NCBI GenBank assembly: GCA_028877215.1
Contig: JAPPFJ010000012.1
Coordinates: 62,001 to 126,000, forward strand
DNA: 64,000 nt
From: Gemmatimonadota bacterium
GTDB taxonomy: Bacteria; Latescibacterota; UBA2968; GCA-2709665
Direction of reading: 5' to 3'
Shown here: piece by piece, positions 51,824-61,930 of the stretch
How positions within the stretch are numbered: position 1 is the first letter of the stretch
Layout: every line of letters starts with the position of its first letter
Program-made: the position numbers and the translations under genes
Notes under the pieces: generated by a model
Databases searched by the model: none
The model's input: the letters and a program-made list of their open reading frames with translations, nothing else
Told to the model about the DNA's origin: nothing

Positions 51824-54800
51824 TCAATCTGCCTGCATGACGGTCTCTATGTGATCCAGGCCGAGAAATACGATGTGTCCGGTGTTTGCTCCCGTGGCCT
51901 TAAGGTACAATCGCACCTGTTCCCGGTACGACTGGACCTGCCTCTCCCTGAGAATTGCGTCGCTCTTCCAGTCCACGACAACGTCGATGTCGCCCCTGGC
52001 ATCGAACGCGACGGCATCCGCGATGCCCGCGGTAATGGCCATTTCCCGGCCACTCACCTCGCCGCCATAGACCCAGTACTCGGGGACCAGACGCGGACGG
52101 AGGGCCGCAATCTCCGGACGTATCAGGGTACGGGAAACCATTTCCGCCATTCCGGCGCTGGAAATCCGGTGCGAGGCATCCGGTGAGTCCTCAAGCTCTT
52201 GCTGGGCAATGAGTTCTGCGGCGCGAGCCCGAACGTTGCCTGCCGCGTCCCCTGTTTCTCCCGTGAGTATTTCCTCCATCAGCTTGTGAAGGATCAGACC
52301 GCGTTTCAACGCGTGATTGTCGGTGTTCGCTCCAACGGGCTCCTCGCCGGCTTCCTTGGCCTCCTCCTCACCCGCATATACGGTCGGCGGCACTTCTGCC
52401 TCGGTCTGCTCCGCGTCCACGTGACGGCTGGGCCGGTGCCAGGTGATCGTCCGCCTGTTGTCGGCAATGGCTGACGCCTCCTCCAGCCATGTTTCCCGGT
52501 CCTGCCTGTTTGTGCCGGCTTCATCCTGAACCGTACGTGTCTTTTTGTACCGCTCCGCGTCGAAGGCAGGGAGTGAATTCACGTCGACGTCGATCAGGCT
52601 CATCCAGTCGCCTTCCACGCGTTCGCTCTGCCTGGGCAAAAGCAGGAGGTCCCGCGCACGGGTCAGCGCCACGTACCACAGACGCACGCGCTCCAGGTTG
52701 AGTTCATTCGCCTCCTCCAGCATGGTCTCCGCATATTCCGAACCCGCATAATCCAGCACCTTGAAATGGACGCTGTCGTCCCGGCGCCTGTAAAGAAAAC
52801 CCTCCTGGTGCCTGAGTCCGGTTGTGGAATTGATGGGAATGACGACAGGCCATTCCAGGCCCTTGGCCGAATGCATGGTAATAATGGAAACGGCATCCGC
52901 CGCCGCGTCGTGACGGCCCTCCACCTGGTCTTCCGCGTCTTCCCACCGCTGCCAAACCGCACGGGCGAAGTCCTCAATGCCTCGCGTTGCGTAGGGACGC
53001 GCCATTTCCAGCAACAGGTCGACGTTCCCAAGCGCGCGCTGGGCGCCTCCTTTGTGGCGCGCCATGAGAATCGGGCGAACATGCAGCGCCTCGACCGCTT
53101 CCGCCATGATCTGGTAGGGCGTGGTGCCGCGGCGTTTTCGACGGAGGTCCTGCAGGACATGCAGCGTCTGCGCCAGGACCGGGCTGGTGACCAGCGACGG
53201 GTCCGTGTTGACGTCCAGGTGGACGCTTCGGTCCGGGTCCACCGGCAATGCCAGAATCTCGTCGGCAATCTGTTCATCGGAAAGGCCGACCAGCGGCCCC
53301 CGGACCAATGCGCCGAACGCGAGCGTATCACGGGCATCGGCGACTGTTCTGGCCACCGCGATCAGGTCCTGGACCTCCTGCCGCCGGAAGAACCCCTTGC
53401 CGGCCTGCGTGGCGATGGGTATGCCGTTTTCCTCCAGGGCCCGCTCGTAAATCCAGAGGCTGGTTCCGGTGGGGGCGAGCAGGGCGACGTCGGAGGCCTT
53501 CGCGGGCCTCGTTTCCCCGGTGTCCGCGTCGTACACGGGATAAGACCCGATCAGCCGGGCTACGATTTTGGCAACGACAATGGCTTCCTCCTCGCGCACG
53601 CTCTCGACACTCAGCTTACCCCTGGAGGTTTTGTGTTCGTCGCCAAGTGGAATATCGAAGGCCGCGACGCTCGCGCCGTCGCCCGCGTCGCGCGTTGACG
53701 TCAGCGGGGTGAATCCGGGTTGTCCCCGCTCTGCGCCCAGCAGGCCCTCGAAGTGGCGATTCACGTAATCCAGTATTGGCGCCCGCGACCGGAAATTGGC
53801 AGTAATACTTAGAATGGACGCCGGGTCGCGCTGCGAAAGCGCGTCCCGAGCCGTGAGGTACGTCTGCACGTCCGCGCCGCGGAACCGGTAGATCGCCTGC
53901 TTGGGATCGCCCACCAGGAAGAGCGCGCCCGGACGAATCACGCGTTCCTGCCATGGTCGCCCGGGGTCTCCATCACCGGCCAGTTGCCAGATGATTTCGG
54001 CCTGAAGCGGATCGGTGTCCTGGAATTCATCCACAAGGATGTGTGTGTAGCGCCGGGACAGAGCACGGCGGATCGATTCCTGTTCCCGCAGGAGATCCCT
54101 GGCCAGGTACAGCAGGTCGTCGAAATCGAGCAGCGCCGCGTCGCGCTTGAATTTACTGTAGAGCTCGCGGATTGCATTGAATTCGGCAATGAAGCTGCGG
54201 AATGCGACGTCGCCGAGCGTGCTGCAGAATTCGGCGTACGCCTCGTTGCACGCTCCATAAAGCGCCAGTCCTGCCTCATAAAGCTGTTCTCCGTCGGCGG
54301 CGCTCCGTCCGTCCGTTTTCGCCGCCGTTCTCCACTTGCCTTTGGCGCGCCACTGCCTGAAGCCGCGCTCGCCCTTCCTGCAGGCGTCAGGGGGACTGTG
54401 ATGGAGGAGTTCGGCGAGGTGTTCCGCCGAAATCTGATCCGCCCAGGGCTCGCCCATTTTCTCCACGGTGCCCAGGAGATCATTCGCAATGGCGGCGGCG
54501 GCGGGTTCCTCAATTCCCGTGCCGTCGTACCAGGCCGCGAATGCGCGCGCGGCGTCGACCAGCTTTGTATGGGCTTCCCTGTCGATTTCGTAATCCGCGG
54601 CTCCCGCCGTGCGGTGCTGTCTCAGAAAATGGGCCGTGTTCCGGATCAGCCGCAGCGTCTGGTCCGGCGATTTCTGCAGGAGACAGGCGAAGAGGTCCTC
54701 CCCTTCGTTGCCCGGTTGCCGAATCGGGGGTATGCGCCCCAGGTTGTCTTCGGCCGGGTTCCGTCCGAATCGCGCGGACAGCCATCGATCCAGCAGGTCG

Positions 54801-55267
54801 TCGAAGACGAGTTCCACGACAGCCGGGTCGATAATGGTGGCGCCGGGGTCCTGGCCGGACTCCGCCGGATAAGGCGTGATCAGTTTCTGGCAGAAGCCGT
54901 GGATGGTCGTGCACGTCAACTCGTCCAGCGTCGCCGCGCCCCTCTTGAGATTAGCGCGTTGCCCGTCGCTGAGACCCGTCGGAAGGGCCGGCGCAAGTTC
55001 GGCAGGCGGTTTGCCGCACAGGAGGACCTTCACGATGCGTTCTATTCGCTCCAGAAGCTCGGCAGCCGCCGCTTCGGTAAAAGTGATGGCGGCGATATTT
55101 CTTGGCGCAATCCCGCCCGCTACGAGGAGGGCCGCCCTGCCGGCCATGAGCGCCGTCTTGCCGCTGCCCGCTCCGGCCTCGACAAGAAGCGAACGATCGT
55201 GGTGCGTGAGGGCTTCGATGCGCGCTTCCAGGTCGGAAAGCGGCGCCGGTTGAGGATTGCCGGGCAT
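51824..55267 (-). CDS. AddA/RecB-type UvrD-family helicase-nuclease
   Basis: 1147 residues. SF1 helicase motifs in order: VEAGAGSGKTALM near 31, HILVDEFQDTDPLQAE near 410, FLVGDPKQAIYRFRGAD near 456, ITMHSAKGLEWPVVIP near 795 and WYVALTRARDLLLLP near 865. The C-terminal nuclease has VVVDWKSD near 1098, the PD-(D/E)xK signature. It unwinds and resects double-strand breaks for recombination with the partner encoded next to it. Only one base separates it from the upstream addB-like stop codon. Confidence 0.9.
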   Translation of the reverse strand: MPGNPQPAPLSDLEARIEALTHHDRSLLVEAGAGSGKTALMAGRAALLVAGGIAPRNIAAITFTEAAAAELLERIERIVKVLLCGKPPAELAPALPTGLSDGQRANLKRGAATLDELTCTTIHGFCQKLITPYPAESGQDPGATIIDPAVVELVFDDLLDRWLSARFGRNPAEDNLGRIPPIRQPGNEGEDLFACLLQKSPDQTLRLIRNTAHFLRQHRTAGAADYEIDREAHTKLVDAARAFAAWYDGTGIEEPAAAAIANDLLGTVEKMGEPWADQISAEHLAELLHHSPPDACRKGERGFRQWRAKGKWRTAAKTDGRSAADGEQLYEAGLALYGACNEAYAEFCSTLGDVAFRSFIAEFNAIRELYSKFKRDAALLDFDDLLYLARDLLREQESIRRALSRRYTHILVDEFQDTDPLQAEIIWQLAGDGDPGRPWQERVIRPGALFLVGDPKQAIYRFRGADVQTYLTARDALSQRDPASILSITANFRSRAPILDYVNRHFEGLLGAERGQPGFTPLTSTRDAGDGASVAAFDIPLGDEHKTSRGKLSVESVREEEAIVVAKIVARLIGSYPVYDADTGETRPAKASDVALLAPTGTSLWIYERALEENGIPIATQAGKGFFRRQEVQDLIAVARTVADARDTLAFGALVRGPLVGLSDEQIADEILALPVDPDRSVHLDVNTDPSLVTSPVLAQTLHVLQDLRRKRRGTTPYQIMAEAVEALHVRPILMARHKGGAQRALGNVDLLLEMARPYATRGIEDFARAVWQRWEDAEDQVEGRHDAAADAVSIITMHSAKGLEWPVVIPINSTTGLRHQEGFLYRRRDDSVHFKVLDYAGSEYAETMLEEANELNLERVRLWYVALTRARDLLLLPRQSERVEGDWMSLIDVDVNSLPAFDAERYKKTRTVQDEAGTNRQDRETWLEEASAIADNRRTITWHRPSRHVDAEQTEAEVPPTVYAGEEEAKEAGEEPVGANTDNHALKRGLILHKLMEEILTGETGDAAGNVRARAAELIAQQELEDSPDASHRISSAGMAEMVSRTLIRPEIAALRPRLVPEYWVYGGEVSGREMAITAGIADAVAFDARGDIDVVVDWKSDAILRERQVQSYREQVRLYLKATGANTGHIVFLGLDHIETVMQAD

Positions 55268-55268
55268 C

Positions 55269-57971
55269 TCAGGGCTGCTCCCAAAGATCGGATAGCGGCA
55301 TTAGTGCCGGTGTTGACCTGAACGCCTTGGTCTTCAGGTACATCTGCTTCGATCCTCCGGGCAGTGCGAATGACAGGTCGTAATACCGATCAGCGGCGGC
55401 GGGGCCGTTCAGCGTTTTGCCTTCCACGAAAAGCTCCGTGGCTGCGTTGAGGTATTTCACCAGTCCCGCGAGCGTTTCCGCTGTGTCGTCAAGCACCAGA
55501 TCCATATCGTCATTGCGAGGATAGACCAGGCGGGCTTCGACTTCGGGCCGCGTCGGGACGAGCGTCCTCACCGCAAAGGCGTAAAGACATCTCTGCAGTT
55601 CCGCGCCGCCATTGATCTGAGGAGGTCTGCGGGGGTATTTCCCCGATTTGTAATCCGTAACGCGCGCCTGGCGCCGGTCTTCCGAAAGGTCGAGCCTGTC
55701 GATGAAACCGCCGATTCGAATCCGAGTGCCTTCAATGTAAACCGGCGTTGCCAGGTCCCATGGCAGGCTGGCGGTTCCATCGGATGTGTTCCTGGAACGC
55801 GCATAGCCAAACTGAACTTCCGCCCAGGTTCTCTGCCCCCGAAGCGGGGTTTCTTCGCGCGCCAACGCGCGGACCGCCAGCATTCTTGCCTCGTCGCACT
55901 TCCGCCGCCAGATGACGGGCGGTGGAACGGGGCGTTCGGAGGCCCATCGTCCCGCAACCGCGTCTGCCGCCGATGCCACCGTTCGTTCGACGTCCCGCCG
56001 GGAAGCGCCGGCGAATCCGTGGCGCCCGGCGCCCTCCAGCCGGTTCACGCTTTCCCCGAGAAACTCGTGCAGAAGCGACCCGAACGCGAGCGCGTCAAGC
56101 GTCAGAGGTTCTTCCGTTTCTTCGGGCGCCTTCCAGCCGAATCCGTAGGTCCAGAGATAGCCAAGGGGGTCCCGAAGCAGTCGGGCGAGCGACGTGGCGG
56201 ATTGCGTGCGGTCCAGAGCGCGAAGAAGCATCGGATGCCCCTTGCAGATCAGACCGTCATGGGCTGTCAGCTTCTCGCTGTGCCAGTCGATCCACGTCCC
56301 AGTTGTTGACCGGGCCAATGGCAGCGCGGCAAATTCGCCGGGTCTGGCCGTGAGCCGGTCGCTTTCGCTGGCCGCATGCCCGGGTACCCGGCTCTGGGCG
56401 AGGAATTCTTCATTTACGTCTTCGGGATAGAGTGGCGAGACGCCGTTGAGCCGGCCTTCGCTGTCCCTCCGCGCCCGCGAACAGACGACCTGCCGATCCG
56501 CCGTCCTGCATATCGTTTCGAAATCCCGGCGGTCCGATTCGTGAATGGGAAGTGGCTCCAGGTCTTCCTGCCGCACCACGTGTGTTGGAAGCAGCGGGTC
56601 CTCACCAGCGCGGCGGGGCCAGGAGCGTGAAGTGAGGCCCACCAGCCAGCAGAAGGGGCGGGGAACCGCCGCGACGGCCGATGCCGGCCCCCAGACGATG
56701 GCGGCGCCCGGTTCTTCTTCGTCCGGCACGCGAAGTCCGGCGAGGGTCACGTCCAGAGCGGCCGGCGGTCCCTCGACCAGGGCCCTTTGCCAGATTGCCA
56801 ACGCTTCCGAGTCCTTCAGGAGCGCCTCACCTATGTCTTCCGCCCTGGCAAGGCCCAGGCGGAGTACCTCGATGATATGCCGCAGCAGCGGTCGATGGTC
56901 GTTGCCGTCGGAAAAGTCGTCACGCGTGAGGTTGTCCAGGTGGCGGTCCCAACTGTCAGCGGTAAGCAGCGGGGCATCGTCCGGCAGGACCTCCCACCAG
57001 TCTTCCGGCAGTGCTCGGAAATGCACGACGCAAGACCGAAGCATACCGGCCACGCGGACCATGCGGGAGCGCGACAGCCCGCGCATGAGGACTTCGGCGA
57101 GCGCGGCGGCAAGCTGACCGTCCGGGGTCGCAAGCACCGGCCGGCCGTGGATGAAGTGGACCGGCAGATTCGCGTCCTGCGCCAGCGCCATCATATGATC
57201 GTCCCATAACGCTGGAGACGCCGCGGAAATCGCGATACGGTGGGCTGGAATCCCCTGGGTGAGATGTTTCCGGGCCCACCGCAAGGTCTCCCGGATCTCG
57301 TGCCGGGGTGTGGCGCAGGACACCGCCCGGATATCGGGTTCCGCCGCCGGCGTCGTCGACACGGCAATACCGGTTTCGGACAGCCACTCCGGCGTCGACC
57401 TTGCGCCGGCCACCCAGGTCAGGTCCGTTGCCCTGCCGAGGCGCAACAAGAGGTCTCGCCATACCGGCGACAATTCGGTGCGGCCGTGGATCTCGATTCG
57501 GCCAAGGACGGCCGGGGCAAGGGTCGCTCGCTCCATGGCCGCCTTCGCCAGTTCGGCATGCGGGAGCTGATTCTTCGGCAACCTGGAACGTACGCTCCGT
57601 TCGAGCGCAGCCAGCGAGCGGGTGCGTGGATTCGCGCTGTGTCCCAGATTCAGTCCCGCGCGCCAGGCTTTTGCCAGGGTGGCCGCCGCGGCCCGCTGAA
57701 ATCCGGGAAGGTCTTTGATTGTCTCCAGATCGTCGAGCGGTCCCGCTGCAACGGCTTCCCTGACGCTGGTCTTCAGGGTATCGGTCCGGACCGATCGGAG
57801 GAACCCTCCCGCAAGCCGCGCCGCAAGCTCTTCCATCGAAACGACCAGCAGTCCATGCTCGCCCTTGATGGCGGCCTGTGTCTGATGCCATCGCCGCGCG
57901 TACCGCCCTTCCACCACCACCGTCCTGCGCAAGTGTATTTTCGACTTCAGTTCAAGTTTTGTTTCTGGCAT
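55269..57971 (-). CDS. AddB-like PD-(D/E)xK nuclease subunit
   Basis: About 900 residues from the ATG at 57971, where GGAG lies five bases upstream; the frame opens at 58004. The C-terminal nuclease is recognisable from GSLLHEFLGES near 632 and VTDYKSGKYPRR near 774. The N-terminal helicase-like part lacks a Walker A (it begins KIHLRRTVVVEGRYARRW), so it is probably an inactive scaffold, as in some AddB/RecC-like subunits. It forms an operon with the AddA-like gene. Confidence 0.85.
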   Translation of the reverse strand: MPETKLELKSKIHLRRTVVVEGRYARRWHQTQAAIKGEHGLLVVSMEELAARLAGGFLRSVRTDTLKTSVREAVAAGPLDDLETIKDLPGFQRAAAATLAKAWRAGLNLGHSANPRTRSLAALERSVRSRLPKNQLPHAELAKAAMERATLAPAVLGRIEIHGRTELSPVWRDLLLRLGRATDLTWVAGARSTPEWLSETGIAVSTTPAAEPDIRAVSCATPRHEIRETLRWARKHLTQGIPAHRIAISAASPALWDDHMMALAQDANLPVHFIHGRPVLATPDGQLAAALAEVLMRGLSRSRMVRVAGMLRSCVVHFRALPEDWWEVLPDDAPLLTADSWDRHLDNLTRDDFSDGNDHRPLLRHIIEVLRLGLARAEDIGEALLKDSEALAIWQRALVEGPPAALDVTLAGLRVPDEEEPGAAIVWGPASAVAAVPRPFCWLVGLTSRSWPRRAGEDPLLPTHVVRQEDLEPLPIHESDRRDFETICRTADRQVVCSRARRDSEGRLNGVSPLYPEDVNEEFLAQSRVPGHAASESDRLTARPGEFAALPLARSTTGTWIDWHSEKLTAHDGLICKGHPMLLRALDRTQSATSLARLLRDPLGYLWTYGFGWKAPEETEEPLTLDALAFGSLLHEFLGESVNRLEGAGRHGFAGASRRDVERTVASAADAVAGRWASERPVPPPVIWRRKCDEARMLAVRALAREETPLRGQRTWAEVQFGYARSRNTSDGTASLPWDLATPVYIEGTRIRIGGFIDRLDLSEDRRQARVTDYKSGKYPRRPPQINGGAELQRCLYAFAVRTLVPTRPEVEARLVYPRNDDMDLVLDDTAETLAGLVKYLNAATELFVEGKTLNGPAAADRYYDLSFALPGGSKQMYLKTKAFRSTPALMPLSDLWEQP

Positions 57972-58093
57972 ATCCGCTCCGACGTCCCCGCGTGCTGTTT
58001 GCACTTTTCGTCGTCAGAAAATACCCCGCGGCATGCTGTCTTGTCAAATGCCTATCCGTTCTCGACGTTCCTGTGGAGAATAGGCCGGTACGA

Positions 58094-58122
58094 GGGTGGG
58101 GCGGACATTTCTGTGTGCCCGC
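58094..58122. repeat. Family D element (GGGTGGGGC...), downstream copy
   Basis: GGGTGGGGCGGACATTTCTG followed by TGTGCCCGC. Same orientation as the copy at 61032; the two flank the membrane glycosyltransferase-like gene. Confidence 0.6.
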
Positions 58123-58137
58123 AGCGATGGGGGTGCA

Positions 58138-60942
58138 TCAACGTCGGCCGAAGGTTTCCCGGTAGACTATAAATTCCGTGACGTCTAGGTCAGCTTTGCC
58201 ATCGTATTTTAGAGTGATCTGAACGTCCTCGGTCTGGTCTAATTTAAATCGGAGCTGGCGGGCCTCGTCACGTGCAAACGGGATCGACAGCCACCAAGGG
58301 GGATGCGTGCTCTGTGTATGGGGTAGTCCTTGGTGTGGGTGGGTAGAAACGGTGATTCTAATCGGTGCCGGGTTCCGCTCGAAAAACCTGGTGAAGGTCG
58401 AACCGCTGAGCTTGAAGTGGATCTGGTAATACCCTTTGGGAAGATTGTCTATTTGGCCGAGAAACTCGACGGGATTAGGACTCGTTTCAGGCACAATGCG
58501 GCCGATCTCGGTGATCTGTGGTTCTGGCAGTGTGTGTACAGGTAAAAATGTAGCGCGAATTGCGTCAAGCGCCATGTCCCCCAATCCCGTGTAGAGGCTG
58601 AAAATGGAAAACAAGCGCGGCCGATCGATGAGGAATGAGAGCGTTTGATCGCCGTCGACCTTGCCTCCTTCCAGCGGATAGTGCGTGACTGTGCTCCAAG
58701 AGGATACGCTAGGAACCGTATAATGGCGCGAAAGCGTCAGATAGCCCGAAACACGGCCGTCGGGCGCTTCGACGCTTAAGCCGCGAAAGCGAAGCCTATA
58801 AATGCCTGGGTAGAGAGCATTCAATAGCGGTACAGACATTCGTGAGTATAGGACCCAGCCCGGAGGGGTGTGTCCCGCCCGAGCGCGAAGCCGTCCTTCG
58901 GGATCTAAGGCCTTTTCGCCTACCGGTTTTAGCCGCACATTGAATTCGTATTGCATTTGCGATGTTTTCGGGCCGAGAAGATGCATGTAGGGAGACCTGT
59001 TACTTTCCAAGCGAGATGCCAGCGTATCGGTCTGGCCCCAAAGGAAAGGCGTGAAGAGTGCCGCCACGAGAAGGGCCGTCCGAAGGAGGGAATGCCGGGG
59101 GCGAAAGTACAGCGCCCCTGTTAACAATCCCCAAAAAACGAGATCGACCAGAGGCAGGCTCCGCTGGTCTGATTCGAAAAAGTGCAGATGAAGTGGATAG
59201 AAGCCGTTGATAGATCGGCCAAGGAGATTATATCCCCTATACCCCAGTTCAGGAAGCACAAGCGTGTGTAGAACGCTTTCCAGGCTGATCGCTAGGGCAA
59301 GCGCGAAGAAGAAACTGGTCGTCGCCCGACGTAACAGCGGAGGCAGGCCCCAGGCCAGACCCATGGCCAGCACCGGGAGCGCCGTCATTAAAAAGCGGCT
59401 GGGAAGGTCGTGACCAAAAACCCACAACGTGTGAAGGCCGTTGATGCCGGCAGTGGCGGCAAACATGACTAAGGCGACTAAAATACGCCGGTCGCGCAAC
59501 CTGGCAAGGGTCAGCAGTCCGAATAGTGCAAAGAAATAGATGGGCGACGTGTTCAGAATGCCCCGGCCTGCGTGCAGCCAGTGGCCGGGAAGCGAAATCT
59601 TCCAGATGGCAATATCGAGAGCGTTCTCATCCCATGCGCCGCTTCCCGGGCGAAGTGGACCCAGCCAGTCCCCACTGAAAGCATAATGGAAGGCAATGAG
59701 CGACCAGAGACCGCATGCGACGACCAGGCCAGTTGTGGACAGGGCCCACCATCGTCGTCGGCTTCTCCACGCCTGCAGCAGCACGATAACGCCGCAAAAG
59801 AGTCCCATCGGAACAAGGCGCGGATGCAGAAACGGAAGGCAGCAAAGCAGAAGGGTCAGAAGGCCCAGTACCGGTATCTCCCAGCGTCCCAGGGATTGGT
59901 AAGTGCCGCCAGGAGTCTGCCAGTGAGCAAGAGCGATCAGGGTGGCCAACACGATGGCAATGGCCGGGATTTCCGGATAGATCTGGTTGGAATAGTAGAA
60001 GTACGGTCCTGTAATGGCCGTTATGGCTGTGGCCGTCAGTGCCGACCAGGATTCGGCCCCCAGTCTCGTGAGATAGATGAAAATCAGGGGAACGCACAGA
60101 CTGGCGAGCAGCGCAATAAAAAGTGCGGTGGACAGTCTTGGGTTTGCCCAGGCTTCCAATCCCCATCGGTAGGCTGGTACAAGGGCAACGGAAAGGCCGA
60201 TCGGATGTTTCGAGTGGACTTTGCCCTCAGGCGAGGCAGGCGCTTTGTTTATCGAAAAATCGACGACGTGGAATTCCCTGACGTGTTTGGAATTCAGGTT
60301 GTTGGCGAGGTCCATGTCCCCGTCGTGGACCAGGCTCTGCGTCACGCGCAGGTACTGCCCCTCATCGCTGTGGAGCATGGTGACCTGGCAGAAGTAGAGG
60401 GTATAGAAGACGTACAAGGGCAGGCACAAGGCAAACAGGGCGCCGGCGACGTAAGCGGTGCGGAGGGGTTTCCACGAGCCCAACGCCGGCAGGTGCATGT
60501 ACCCGAGAAAGACTAGCGCAAGTGCCCACAACGAATGGGGAGACCAGAGGATGGTCAGGTAGGGAAAGATGCGTACGATCGGATCGACCAGGGCAAAAAG
60601 CCGAAGGGCCAGCAGTGCACCTGCCAGCAATGTCGCACGCTGGAGCCGATCCTGCAGGTCGGTCCCGCCGTCTTGGAAGCGATGCCGGATCCATGCCAGG
60701 ACCAGCCCGGCGAGGCCGATGAGGGTCGGGCCGAGGGACGGCCACTGCGGGCGGTATGGCCCCGTCCTCACAGCAAGACGTAACTCACCCGACGCCGCCG
60801 CGACGAGGGGGTCGAAGCCGCACAGCGCCAGCCAGGCGCCGAAGAATCCGGCCGCGAGTCCAAGATCGACCGCGAATGGCCGGGAGGCTGGTGGCATGAC
60901 GTGACGCTGCAGAGTTACGATGAGATTACGGTGGGAAAGCAT
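58138..60942 (-). CDS. Large GT39-like membrane protein with C-terminal beta domain
   Basis: 934 residues. The first ~590 residues hold about a dozen membrane helices with LHSDEGQYLRVTQSLVHDGD early in the first luminal loop, the place where GT39-type glycosyltransferases keep their catalytic acidic residues. HSKHPIGLSVALVPAYR is also typical. The last ~300 residues are soluble and beta-rich (IYRLRFRGLSVEAPDGRVSG, PKGYYQIHFKLSG). Such proteins transfer sugars from lipid carriers in the periplasm. The start is uncertain: no strong RBS at 60942, and an ATG at 60897 is possible. Confidence 0.75.
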   Translation of the reverse strand: MLSHRNLIVTLQRHVMPPASRPFAVDLGLAAGFFGAWLALCGFDPLVAAASGELRLAVRTGPYRPQWPSLGPTLIGLAGLVLAWIRHRFQDGGTDLQDRLQRATLLAGALLALRLFALVDPIVRIFPYLTILWSPHSLWALALVFLGYMHLPALGSWKPLRTAYVAGALFALCLPLYVFYTLYFCQVTMLHSDEGQYLRVTQSLVHDGDMDLANNLNSKHVREFHVVDFSINKAPASPEGKVHSKHPIGLSVALVPAYRWGLEAWANPRLSTALFIALLASLCVPLIFIYLTRLGAESWSALTATAITAITGPYFYYSNQIYPEIPAIAIVLATLIALAHWQTPGGTYQSLGRWEIPVLGLLTLLLCCLPFLHPRLVPMGLFCGVIVLLQAWRSRRRWWALSTTGLVVACGLWSLIAFHYAFSGDWLGPLRPGSGAWDENALDIAIWKISLPGHWLHAGRGILNTSPIYFFALFGLLTLARLRDRRILVALVMFAATAGINGLHTLWVFGHDLPSRFLMTALPVLAMGLAWGLPPLLRRATTSFFFALALAISLESVLHTLVLPELGYRGYNLLGRSINGFYPLHLHFFESDQRSLPLVDLVFWGLLTGALYFRPRHSLLRTALLVAALFTPFLWGQTDTLASRLESNRSPYMHLLGPKTSQMQYEFNVRLKPVGEKALDPEGRLRARAGHTPPGWVLYSRMSVPLLNALYPGIYRLRFRGLSVEAPDGRVSGYLTLSRHYTVPSVSSWSTVTHYPLEGGKVDGDQTLSFLIDRPRLFSIFSLYTGLGDMALDAIRATFLPVHTLPEPQITEIGRIVPETSPNPVEFLGQIDNLPKGYYQIHFKLSGSTFTRFFERNPAPIRITVSTHPHQGLPHTQSTHPPWWLSIPFARDEARQLRFKLDQTEDVQITLKYDGKADLDVTEFIVYRETFGRR

Positions 60943-61031
60943 TCAGAGGATTCCGATCGGGATTATTTTCACTACGCCCGCTCCACAGTCCTGTCGCTTC
61001 CGTTTGGAGGAAATCGCCGAAGCTGGTTTCA

Positions 61032-61060
61032 GGGTGGGGCAGACATTCCTGTCTGCTCGC
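61032..61060. repeat. Family D element, upstream copy
   Basis: GGGTGGGGCAGACATTCCTG followed by TCTGCTCGC; GCAGACA-TTCC-TGTCTGC forms a hairpin. It overlaps no gene and ends just before the phytanoyl-CoA dioxygenase-like stop. Confidence 0.6.
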
Positions 61061-61061
61061 A

Positions 61062-61790
61062 TCATCCGACGTTCACACTCTCGCCGGTGACGACCATCGG
61101 ATGCTTCCATACCGTCGATTCGTCCCTCTCTGACCCGTCGCGATATGTCGATATGAAGCTCCAGCGGTCGGCGCCCGTGGTATTCGGATAGGAGCTGTGC
61201 AGGGTCTGATCGTGAAAGAAGACCGCGTCGCCTCGGTTCACCGCCAGCGTGGTCTCGGGAAGCCCGGCGACCTCTTCGTTTCCGATACGCCACCCGAACC
61301 CGTTTTGCGCCCTGACCTGTTTCACTTTGAACCGCTTGAAATGGCTGCCCGCGATCATCTTGAGGCAGCCGTTTCCCGGCGTGGCGTCGTCCAGCGCGAT
61401 CCACACGGATATCTTGTTCGCGCCCTTCCAATAGTACCAGTCCTGGTGCCAGGGCGACCCGAACCGCGTGAACTTGTTCTTGTAGACCGACTTCACGCTC
61501 AGAAACTCCACGTTCGGACCAATGATCCGGTTCAGAACCGAAACCACGCAATCATCCTTCATCCGTTCCCTGAAAAACGGGTCCAGTACGTCCGCCATGA
61601 ATACGTGTACGCCGGTGGACGTCGGATCCCTGCTGATGTGGCCGCCCGCATCGAGGACGTCGATGATGCGCGCCTTCCAGTCCAGTATCTCTTCCGCCGG
61701 GTAGAGCCCCTTTGCGATATAGAAACCATCGCGATTGAACGCCTCGGCGACATCTGCTACGGAATCCGGAACCGGTCTATTGGATACCAT
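61062..61790 (-). CDS. Phytanoyl-CoA dioxygenase (PhyH)-like protein
   Basis: About 242 residues; GGGAG seven bases upstream decides the ATG at 61790. Iron(II)/2-oxoglutarate oxygenase motifs: SPWHQDWYYW near 114 gives the H-x-D pair, and HDQTLHSSYPN near 200 the distal His, with a following Arg (ADRWSFISTYR) for 2-oxoglutarate. The family hydroxylates small molecules; many environmental members have unknown substrates. It has its own promoter and palindromic site. Confidence 0.87.
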   Translation of the reverse strand: MVSNRPVPDSVADVAEAFNRDGFYIAKGLYPAEEILDWKARIIDVLDAGGHISRDPTSTGVHVFMADVLDPFFRERMKDDCVVSVLNRIIGPNVEFLSVKSVYKNKFTRFGSPWHQDWYYWKGANKISVWIALDDATPGNGCLKMIAGSHFKRFKVKQVRAQNGFGWRIGNEEVAGLPETTLAVNRGDAVFFHDQTLHSSYPNTTGADRWSFISTYRDGSERDESTVWKHPMVVTGESVNVG

Positions 61791-61859
61791 CCCGCGTCTC
61801 CCGACTTTCGTTGACGTCTGCTGATTCCCTCGCTCCGGCCGTCGGACCTGTACCGAAAC

Positions 61860-61878
61860 CTGTCGCAAAATGCGACAG
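61860..61878. promoter_or_regulatory. Perfect palindrome, probable operator of the PhyH-like gene
   Basis: CTGTCGCA-AAA-TGCGACAG, arms of eight bases. It lies about 24 bases downstream of the -10 and 70 bases upstream of the start codon, a position suited to repression. Confidence 0.6.
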
Positions 61879-61901
61879 TGAAAATCCGATCGGATACTGG
61901 T

Positions 61902-61930
61902 ATGATAAACGATATCCCTACCGTATCCAA
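61902..61930 (-). promoter_or_regulatory. Promoter of the PhyH-like gene
   Basis: On the minus strand TTGGAT (61925-61930), 17-base spacer, TATCAT (61902-61907). Confidence 0.6.

Noticed and set aside
53984..55321. 445-codon plus-strand frame
   Set aside because: Shadow of the AddA-like gene, which has all helicase and nuclease motifs in order.
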